Source of the DNA: Solirubrobacteraceae bacterium
Lineage (GTDB): Bacteria > Actinomycetota > Thermoleophilia > Solirubrobacterales > Solirubrobacteraceae
Direction: 5' to 3'
DNA: 12,364 bases
NCBI GenBank assembly: GCA_025935735.1
Contig: JAICUS010000121.1
Span: 1-12,364, forward strand
Notes under the pieces: generated by a model
The model's input: the letters and a program-made list of their open reading frames with translations, nothing else
Told to the model about the DNA's origin: nothing
Databases searched by the model: none
Position numbers and translations under genes: made by a program
In this document: piece after piece, positions 8,201 through 12,364 of the stretch
How positions within the stretch are numbered: the first letter of the stretch is position 1
How the letters are laid out: each line of letters starts with the position of its first letter

Positions 8201-8739
8201 ATCGCGAGGCGGGGGGCGGCGTGGCCGCGGGCGCGCAGGGTGGCGTAGGTGCCGAGGATGAGCTCGCGCAGGCCCGGGCCGTACGACGCCGCGAGGTCGA
8301 TCGCCGACGCGCCGCCGGCCCGGGCCCAGCCGTCGAGCGCGCGCTCGTAGGCCGCGGCGGCCAGCCGGCTCGCGGCCGCCTCCTCGAGCACCTCGAAGCG
8401 CGGGTCCAGGCCCGCGGCGAGCGGCTGGGAGCGCAGCAGCCGGGCGCAGAAGCCGTGGATCGTGCCGATCCAGGCGGCGTCGACGGCGCGCGCGTGCTCG
8501 GCCTCGCCCAGCTCGAGCAGGCGCCGGCGCAGCCGCTCGGCCAGCTCGCCCGCCGCCTTCTCGGTGAAGGTCAGCGCGAGGATCGCGCCGACCGGGACGC
8601 CGTCCTCGCGCACGGCGGCGGCGATCCGCTCGACCATCACCGCGGTCTTGCCCGAGCCGGCGTTGGCGGCGAGCAGCGAGGAGCCGGTGCGGGCGTCGAT
8701 CGCCGCGCGCTGCTCGCGGGTGAACGCGGGCGGGGTCAT
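5188..8739 (-). CDS. addA: AddA-like helicase-nuclease: UvrD-type helicase with PD-(D/E)XK nuclease domain
   Basis: The motor subunit (1183 aa) of a double-strand-break resection enzyme that unwinds and degrades DNA ends to load RecA. All superfamily 1A helicase motifs are present: I AANAGSGKT (24-32), Ia LTFTEKAAGEL, Ic TIHGFCARLL, II VDEFQDT (331-337), III VGDEFQSIYGFR (356-367), IV NFRSRQELL, V TIHRAKGLEFP and VI LFYVALTRARERL. A Pro/Ala-rich linker leads to a RecB-type nuclease domain: SYTQLSDYSRCGYRFYL, GSLVHRALE, GFVDVLA and VVDYKTD (D1058, K1060). Cysteines C921, C1148, C1151 and C1158 have the spacing of the AddB-type 4Fe-4S staple. ATG 8739 overlaps the upstream gene's TGA as ATGA, so translation is probably coupled. 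AdnB of mycobacteria has the same plan; AddA versus AdnB is not decided. The last ~20 residues overlap the convergent gene and look unconserved. Confidence 0.93.
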   Translation of the reverse strand: MTPPAFTREQRAAIDARTGSSLLAANAGSGKTAVMVERIAAAVREDGVPVGAILALTFTEKAAGELAERLRRRLLELGEAEHARAVDAAWIGTIHGFCARLLRSQPLAAGLDPRFEVLEEAAASRLAAAAYERALDGWARAGGASAIDLAASYGPGLRELILGTYATLRARGHAAPRLAIPPAAPDPDPTALAAARAAAERVLATAGDGARVRTARDALTACADMDRAVVPWPGALDPAELKRGAKALDGAECEAYRDAWRAYREACAAHHARGALRLLDELLRRFHAEYEAAKAGRAAVDFEDLELRTRDLLADPATRARWADRFELLMVDEFQDTNAVQLGILEALERDNLFAVGDEFQSIYGFRHADVSIFRGRAAALPAEHVRGLAVNFRSRQELLDVLNATFAPVLGERFTPLRAGRRETPEDASGALRLFELAPSGEPPVELLVTATQGWDELEPRLGLAAGGDQPWRRAEARLVAHRLREEVDAGRRPGELVVLVRATASLRLLEEALEEQGLPTYVVGGRGYWSQEQVRDGLAWLRVLANPHDEEALLTVLASPFCGAGSDALVLLADAGRTSGGGLWAALQAAAAEGGAGAAGEGEARVARVTGGAVLAGLPELGRIVAVARLLAAERERAERAPVEVLLEHAIVATGYDLAVLARPGGDRRLANLRKLMRLAREFERAEGRDLRAFLADAAARDLAEAREGEAALESEGLDAVRLMTIHRAKGLEFPVVCVADLGRRAGGSRPALLVGRDGAAGLRLAPLGGGDTVPTAVWDRLAEAEAEAAAEEERRLFYVALTRARERLILSGGTDVEKWPAARNGGPPIDWLAHAVAGGEPGAEVVERAWDGRIGRVRCFLNSPETLPPQALEARAPARAAASTALPAVPAAVPARPARPRPAPQRLSYTQLSDYSRCGYRFYLERVLKLPRVAPPPPLDGETVPVLSPLTRGSLVHRALETLDFAHPQPPDDAAVAQLATELDAALSPDEIDDVQRLVAAFAGSPLCGRLAAATRIQREAGFAFALEPDGAGPLVSGFVDVLAALPDGGALVVDYKTDPVSEDPRELIERHYGTQRLIYALAALRSGAPQVEVAHCLLERPDEPVSVTYTADDAPELVARLARLAQGLLAHEHPVTAHPHRELCGDCPGRTALCSWPESETLRPAQPLAGSLAGSTGPS
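5237..5261 (+). terminator. Hairpin just after the BrkB-type gene, inside addA coding sequence
   Basis: A perfect 8-bp inverted repeat (GGCCGGAG, 9-nt loop, CTCCGGCC) starts three bases after the BrkB-type stop codon. It has no T-run. It lies within the last codons of the convergent addA-like gene, so the same bases encode the end of that protein. Position and symmetry fit a terminator for the plus-strand gene; activity is inferred. Confidence 0.5.
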
Positions 8740-11696
8740 GCGCGGCAGATCCCCGGATGGGCGCAGGTGCCGTTGAACGAGCAGCGCTCGGGGCACGGCC
8801 GGATACGCCCGGCGCGCAGCTCCGTCGCGGCCCTGGCGGCCACCGCGCGCACGGCCGCGAGGGTCTCGTCGAGGGCCGCGGCATCCACGACGTCGCCGTT
8901 CACGTATCGGCCCGGGACATCGTCGCGGACGAGCCCGCGCGGGCGCTGGTCCGCCCGGCCGATCGGCTGATAGAGCGCACCCGCCACGTCGAGCCCCAGC
9001 CGCTCGCGCACCGCGAGCGCGTACAGCGCGGCCTGGACCTTGCCGTCCTCCTCCCACCGCGCCCCCGCGGTGACCGTGCGGCCCTTGTAGTCGCGCACGA
9101 CCGCGCGCCGGCCGCCGGCGTCGGTGTCGATGCGGTCGACGCGGCCGCTGACCGCCACGCCGGCGACGTCGAGCGCCGGCGCCGCGTCGTCGTCGCCGCC
9201 GAAGCTCCACTCGAGCAGCGTGGGCTCGTACGCGGCGCCGCACGCGGCCTCGTGGCGCAGGTAGCGCTCCAGGTCGACCTCGAGCGCGCGGGCGGCCGCG
9301 CGGGCGCGGGCGCCGCCGGCGGGCGGCGCGGCGACCTGCTCGATCGCCCCGCGGAGCTCCTGCAGCGCGTCCGGCAGCGTCTCGGGCGTCAGGCGCGCGG
9401 AGCCGGTGCGGGCCTTCAGGCGGCGCAGGGTCAGCTCGAGCACGGCGTGGCCGCGCGAGCCGCGCTGCATCGGCTCCGGGTCGGGCTCGACGGGGTCCGG
9501 GCGCAGGACGTGCTCGACCAGCCAGCGGACCGGGCAGCCGGCGAAGGCCTCCAGGCCGCGGGCGGACTCGCGGTCGCGGGCCGCCAGCGCGGCGAGGACC
9601 GCCGGCGTGGCGGGCGCGGCCAGCGGCGGCGGGTCGGGGCGGCGCTCCTCCGCCGCCTGCGCGCGGCGCAGCTCGTGCGGGGTCGGCGCCTCCGCCGGCG
9701 GCCAGGTGACCTCAGCCAGCAGGCGGCGGCCGCGGCCCTCCCAGAGGTCGTCGGTGAACAGTGCGCGGACGTCGTCGACGAACGGCGACGGCTGCTGCGG
9801 GCCGCCCTCCTCGTCCGACGTGCGGAACGAGATCAACAGCGCCTCCTCGGGGCGCGACACGCACGCGTAGAACAGCGAGCGCTCGCGGGCCAGCGTGTCC
9901 TCTTGGCGGGGGAGCACGAGCCCGGACGCCGTCGCCAGTGCCGCCCGCGCCCGGTCGTCCAGGAACGGCTCGGGCACCGGCCGCCGCGGCAGCTCGCCCT
10001 CCTGCAGGCCGCTCACGAACACCGCCCGGAAGCGCCGCGCCCGGATGGCCAGCGGGTCCGCGAGCAGCACGCCGTCCGCGCCGGGCGCGCTCGCACGCAC
10101 CTCGACCGCGGCGAGCACCTCCAGCAGCTCCTCCGGCGAGCCGCCCAGCGCGGGGTCGGCCTTCGCGAGCCGCAGCAGCTCCTTGGCGGCCGACCGCAGC
10201 GCCCCGGCCGCCCGCGCGTCCGCCTCCGCCTCGGGAGAGAGCACGGCGCCGCTGCGCACGTGCGGCGCCGTCCAGATCGCCTCCGCCTCGGCCACGAGCA
10301 CCGCCAGGAATCGCTCGGCGCCGTCGCCGGCCGCGGCCGCGAGCTCGTCGAGGGCAAGCAGGGCGGGCGGCGCCGCTGACGCGTCCGGCGCGGCGAGAGC
10401 GCGCGTGGTGTCGTTCGCGGCGGGGCCGCCGGCGCCGATGACGCGCTCGTAGAGGCGGCGGGCTTCCGCGGCGGTGCGGGCTTCGTGGCGGCGGACCGCG
10501 ACCTCGAGGCGGTCGGCGTGGTCGCGGCCGGCCCGGCCGGGCGTACGGAGCCAGGTGACGACGTCCTGGGCGCTGCCGCCGGGGAGGGCGGCGCGGGCGA
10601 ACGCGAGCAGGCCGGTGCCGAGGCGGGTGCGGGCGAACGGCGTGGTCCGCTCGCGGGACACCGGGATGCCGTAGCCGTCGAGGACCTGGGCGAAGAGGTC
10701 CGTCGACACGTCGCCGCGGACGAGCACGGCGACGTCCTCGGGCGCCATCCCGTCACGGAGCAGCTCGAGCACCGAGGCGCCGACGAGCTCGGCCTCCGCG
10801 CGCTCGCCGCCGGCCTCCAGCAGCCGCACGGCGCCGTTGGGCGGCTGCCGGGCGGGGAGCGGCTCGAACAGCCCGCGCTCGAGGTGGTGCAGGGCGCCGC
10901 GGGCGCTCTCGGCGTAGTGCTCGGAGCGCGGCTCGAGGACGACGTGCTCGCCCGCCAGCGGCTTGAGCAGCTCGACCGTGGCGGCGCTGCCGGCCAGCGC
11001 GGCGCGGCCCGGCTCGTACGGCAGCGCGACGCAGACCGGCGTGGCCGTGCGCCGGACGAGCGTCTCCACGACGTCGAGCTGCGCCGGCGTGAGCTCGTCG
11101 AAGCCGTAGAGGAACAGCGGCCGCTCGCCCCACGCGCCGGGGCGCGCGCGCAGGGCGTTGAGCGCCGCGAACGCGAAGCCGTCGTAGTCGACCGCCCCGA
11201 GCGCCTCGAGGCGGCGGTGGTAGGCGGTGTAGAGCGCGGCGAGCTCGCCCGCGTGGGCCGGCGGGGCGGCGGTCGCCTGCCAGGCGCGCACCGCGGTGGC
11301 GAAGCGGCCGGGCGACACCAGCGACACCTGGAGCTCGGAGAACAGGTCGGCGAGCGCGTCCGCGAACCCCGGGGCGGCCGCCGAGGCGCGCAGCGCGTGC
11401 AGCTCCACGTCCCGGACCGCCGCGCGGACGAGCACGCGGCGGGCCAGGCGCCCGAGCCGGCGCGACGGCGCCGTGGATCCGGCCGCGCGGCCCACGTCGC
11501 GCATCAGCCCGGAGAACGTCGTGACCTGCGCGCCGAAGACGATCCCCGCCGCCGCCAGCTCGCGCGAGTAGTGCGCCGCGTCCGCCGCCGTGGGCACCAC
11601 CAGCACCGGGTCGCGCGGCAGCGCGGCGCGCAGCCGCTCCAGGACGGCGCCCGCCTTGGCGGCGTTGGCCGGGCCGGTGATCAGCGTCAGGGACAT
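8736..11696 (-). CDS. addB: AddB-like subunit: inactivated UvrD-type helicase region with PD-(D/E)XK nuclease domain
   Basis: The 986-residue partner of the downstream AddA-like motor. The N-terminus LTLITGPANAAKAGAV sits where AddB proteins have Walker A, but the loop is degraded (GPANAAKAG, 8-16: lysine kept, the glycine before it and Ser/Thr after it lost). Other recognisable parts are a nucleotide-fold strand (LFLYGFDELTPAQLDVVETLV), a UvrD-C-like region (VFVSGLQEGELP; LFYACVSRPEEALLISF), and a C-terminal RecB-type nuclease: GSRGHAVLE, VSGRVDRID and RDYKG (D869, K871). Cysteines C721, C968, C972 and C978 fit an Fe-S staple, with C984 as an extra. In AddAB/AdnAB this subunit cuts one strand and, in AddAB, scans for Chi. 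ATG 11696 is supported by TGAGGGG 4 nt upstream and by homology starting there. It is first in the addB-addA operon; the ATGA junction couples the two. Confidence 0.88.
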   Translation of the reverse strand: MSLTLITGPANAAKAGAVLERLRAALPRDPVLVVPTAADAAHYSRELAAAGIVFGAQVTTFSGLMRDVGRAAGSTAPSRRLGRLARRVLVRAAVRDVELHALRASAAAPGFADALADLFSELQVSLVSPGRFATAVRAWQATAAPPAHAGELAALYTAYHRRLEALGAVDYDGFAFAALNALRARPGAWGERPLFLYGFDELTPAQLDVVETLVRRTATPVCVALPYEPGRAALAGSAATVELLKPLAGEHVVLEPRSEHYAESARGALHHLERGLFEPLPARQPPNGAVRLLEAGGERAEAELVGASVLELLRDGMAPEDVAVLVRGDVSTDLFAQVLDGYGIPVSRERTTPFARTRLGTGLLAFARAALPGGSAQDVVTWLRTPGRAGRDHADRLEVAVRRHEARTAAEARRLYERVIGAGGPAANDTTRALAAPDASAAPPALLALDELAAAAGDGAERFLAVLVAEAEAIWTAPHVRSGAVLSPEAEADARAAGALRSAAKELLRLAKADPALGGSPEELLEVLAAVEVRASAPGADGVLLADPLAIRARRFRAVFVSGLQEGELPRRPVPEPFLDDRARAALATASGLVLPRQEDTLARERSLFYACVSRPEEALLISFRTSDEEGGPQQPSPFVDDVRALFTDDLWEGRGRRLLAEVTWPPAEAPTPHELRRAQAAEERRPDPPPLAAPATPAVLAALAARDRESARGLEAFAGCPVRWLVEHVLRPDPVEPDPEPMQRGSRGHAVLELTLRRLKARTGSARLTPETLPDALQELRGAIEQVAAPPAGGARARAAARALEVDLERYLRHEAACGAAYEPTLLEWSFGGDDDAAPALDVAGVAVSGRVDRIDTDAGGRRAVVRDYKGRTVTAGARWEEDGKVQAALYALAVRERLGLDVAGALYQPIGRADQRPRGLVRDDVPGRYVNGDVVDAAALDETLAAVRAVAARAATELRAGRIRPCPERCSFNGTCAHPGICRA

Positions 11697-11700
11697 CGGA

Positions 11701-11707
11701 CCCCTCA
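11701..11707 (-). promoter_or_regulatory. Shine-Dalgarno of the addB-like gene
   Basis: On the minus strand this reads TGAGGGG, then TCCG, then the ATG at 11696-11694. It fixes the start against the long upstream open frame, which continues to 12173 without a stop. Confidence 0.6.
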
Positions 11708-11733
11708 GCTTCGCGCGCGGGTCGGCCGGAACG

Positions 11734-11778
11734 GGGGTCAGACCCCTTGAGTGGGGTCGACTCAAGGGGTCTGACCCC
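11734..11778. repeat. Perfect 19-bp inverted repeat with nested palindromes
   Basis: The arms GGGGTCAGACCCCTTGAGT (11734-11752) and its exact reverse complement (11760-11778) are separated by 7 nt (GGGGTCG). Each arm contains its own 6-1-6 palindrome (GGGGTC-A-GACCCC on the left, GGGGTC-T-GACCCC on the right), with centres 32 bp apart. The DNA or RNA can therefore form either one long hairpin or two short ones. It lies 37 bp upstream of the addB-like start and 149 bp upstream of the divergent 109-residue gene, a place for control rather than simple termination. Candidates are a dispersed REP-like element, a paired operator, or an RNA switch in the addB leader. The symmetry is certain; the role is unknown. 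Confidence 0.9.
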
Positions 11779-11782
11779 TGGC

Positions 11783-11806
11783 GGGCGGCGTCGGGGGGTG
11801 GGCGGG
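11783..11806 (+). other. G-quadruplex-type motif next to the palindrome
   Basis: Four runs of at least three G (11783-11785, 11793-11798, 11800-11802, 11804-11806) with loops of 7, 1 and 1 nt satisfy the usual G3+N1-7 pattern on the plus strand. It begins four bases after the inverted repeat. The same run can also pair GGGGG (11794-11798) with CCCCC (11809-11813). Such motifs are expected by chance at this GC content, so significance rests on its position. The rest of the intergenic region (about 11814-11875) is noticeably AT-richer than its surroundings and probably holds promoter elements, but I could not assign boxes. Confidence 0.45.
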
Positions 11807-11927
11807 TTCCCCCATTTAGCGGCCCCAAACTATGTCTGGACGAATGTACGGGCTGCGCGATCCGGGCGGAATTGCGACCCTGCGTACCCCGAGAGGCCCC
11901 GCCACGTCCATCCTTCCGGAGAACGAG

Positions 11928-12257
11928 ATGCCGACGCTCCACCTCCCAGCCGCCCACACCGATGCCGACGTGGCGCTCGCTGCCGACGTCGCCGGGGCCG
12001 TCGGGAGCCACGAGCTCTACGTGAGCTGGACCCACGGGGAAGGCGCCGGGCTGCCGCCCGAGGTCGAGACCCTGCTCGAGGAGCGGCACGAGCCCGACGC
12101 GGCGTCGCCGTTCGCCGAGGTGATCGTCGCCATGGTGCAGGGCATCGCCGCGCTCTGGCAGGCGATCGTGCACCCGCCGAGCGCTCGCCCGGAGCTGCCG
12201 CCCGGCCGCGACGAGGGCCGCGCCACGCGGCCCGCCGCCGGCGAGCCGTCCGCCTAG
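11928..12257 (+). CDS. Hypothetical protein, 109 residues
   Basis: I do not recognise this protein. ATG 11928 is preceded by GGAG with a 6-nt spacer (11918-11921), a good ribosome-binding site that favours it over an ATG at 11832 in the same frame. The predicted protein starts MPTLHLPAAHTDADVALAADVAG, has a short beta-like stretch (SHELYVSWTHGEG), an acidic helix (LPPEVETLLEERHEPD), one hydrophobic helix of about 19 residues (AEVIVAMVQGIAALWQAIV, about 62-80) and a Pro/Arg/Ala-rich tail that is probably disordered. The hydrophobic stretch could be a single membrane helix or a buried helix of a soluble bundle. There is no signal peptide and there are no cysteines. Codon use matches its neighbours, so it looks native. 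It is divergent from addB, with the palindrome between them, and ends 4 nt from the convergent partial gene. Confidence 0.6.
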   Translation: MPTLHLPAAHTDADVALAADVAGAVGSHELYVSWTHGEGAGLPPEVETLLEERHEPDAASPFAEVIVAMVQGIAALWQAIVHPPSARPELPPGRDEGRATRPAAGEPSA

Positions 12258-12261
12258 CCTC

Positions 12262-12364
12262 CTAAGCCGCCTCGGCGGCGTCCGCGTCCGGACCCGCCGC
12301 CTCGGCGCTCGCCGGCTCGTCCGGCGGCTTGGCGCCCTCGCGCGCCCACGGCTCGTCGAACTCG
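12262..12364 (-). CDS. Unidentified protein, C-terminal fragment
   Basis: On the minus strand a frame runs from the window edge to TAG at 12264-12262, giving 33 residues. They are acidic and rich in Ala, Pro and Glu (FDEPWAREGAKPPDEP, then repeated Ala-Glu/Asp), typical of a disordered C-terminal tail. Support comes from the clean convergent arrangement with the 109-residue gene (4 nt between stops) and from an actinobacterial-type tail composition; the body of the protein is beyond the window. No function can be assigned. It could also be a chance open frame, since such frames are common here. Confidence 0.45.
   Translation of the reverse strand, partial: EFDEPWAREGAKPPDEPASAEAAGPDADAAEAA
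12266..12279. terminator. Short GC hairpin at the convergent 3' ends
   Basis: GCCGC, CTCG loop, GCGGC forms a compact hairpin 8 nt after the stop of the 109-residue gene and inside the last codons of the convergent partial frame. There is no T-run, and the stem is only 5 bp, so a terminator role is tentative. Confidence 0.25.

Noticed and set aside
4747..8970. Plus-strand open frame of 1407 codons antisense to addA
   Set aside because: It reads the opposite strand of a gene with all helicase and nuclease motifs. The translation is dominated by Arg, Ala, Gly, Gln and Val without a recognisable domain, as expected when third-position G/C removes stops from the antisense frame.
8757..11750. Several plus-strand open frames (540 and 421 codons) antisense to addB
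   Set aside because: Same composition artefact; no ribosome-binding site logic and no domain.
11734..11778. Intrinsic terminator as the explanation of the inverted repeat
   Set aside because: It lies between two divergent gene starts, has no T-run on either strand, and no gene ends next to it.
11697..12173. N-terminal extension of the addB-like gene to 12173
   Set aside because: The extension crosses the palindrome and the divergent gene, lacks similarity to the family, and a good Shine-Dalgarno sequence plus the expected N-terminal strand support the ATG at 11696.

Overview
This is a chromosomal window from a very GC-rich bacterium (about three quarters G+C by eye). It is most likely an actinobacterium, and the class Thermoleophilia (Solirubrobacter/Conexibacter relatives) is a plausible but unproven guess. 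The pointers are the codon bias, GTG and TTG starts, a SigB/SigF-type sigma factor beside an ANTAR regulator, an orphan MsiK-like ABC ATPase, and an AddAB-type rather than RecBCD-type recombination nuclease. No rRNA, tRNA, CRISPR array, transposase, integrase or phage gene was seen.

Layout. 1-202 (+): C-terminus of a BON-domain protein, converging on the next block across a strong GC hairpin (214-240). 249-2674 (-): a same-strand group transcribed as SigB/F-type sigma factor, then a small cupin protein, then a MalK/UgpC/MsiK-type ATPase with a TTG start and excellent Shine-Dalgarno sequence. 2761-3360 (+): a pseudo-receiver/ANTAR regulator, divergent from the sigma gene. 3346-4155 (-): an inositol-monophosphatase family protein whose 3' end overlaps the ANTAR gene by 15 nt. 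4286-5233 (+): a YihY/BrkB-family membrane protein. 5188-11696 (-): two large, translationally coupled genes (ATGA overlap) for an AddB-like and an AddA-like helicase-nuclease. 11697-11927 is a divergent intergenic region with a perfect 19-bp inverted repeat and a G-quadruplex-type motif. 11928-12257 (+): an unrecognised 109-residue protein. 12262-12364 (-): the acidic C-terminus of another unrecognised protein.

How the genes may work together. The sigma factor, cupin and ANTAR regulator look like a stress or environmental regulatory cluster, with control of initiation and of termination encoded back to back. The ATPase has no permease or binding protein here and probably energises sugar importers encoded elsewhere. 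The addB-addA pair is a complete double-strand-break processing machine: one full UvrD-type motor, one partner with a degraded Walker A, two PD-(D/E)XK nuclease domains, and a probable iron-sulfur cluster in each subunit. Almost every boundary is tight: two convergent pairs overlap, and one candidate terminator lies inside the neighbour's coding sequence.

I do not see an obvious new multi-gene defence or mobile system. The least explained element is the nested palindrome with adjacent G-rich motif between addB and the 109-residue gene. Next are the sigma/ANTAR arrangement without visible anti-sigma genes and the loss of a canonical Walker A in the AddB-like subunit. The antisense frames contain very long open frames that are composition artefacts.
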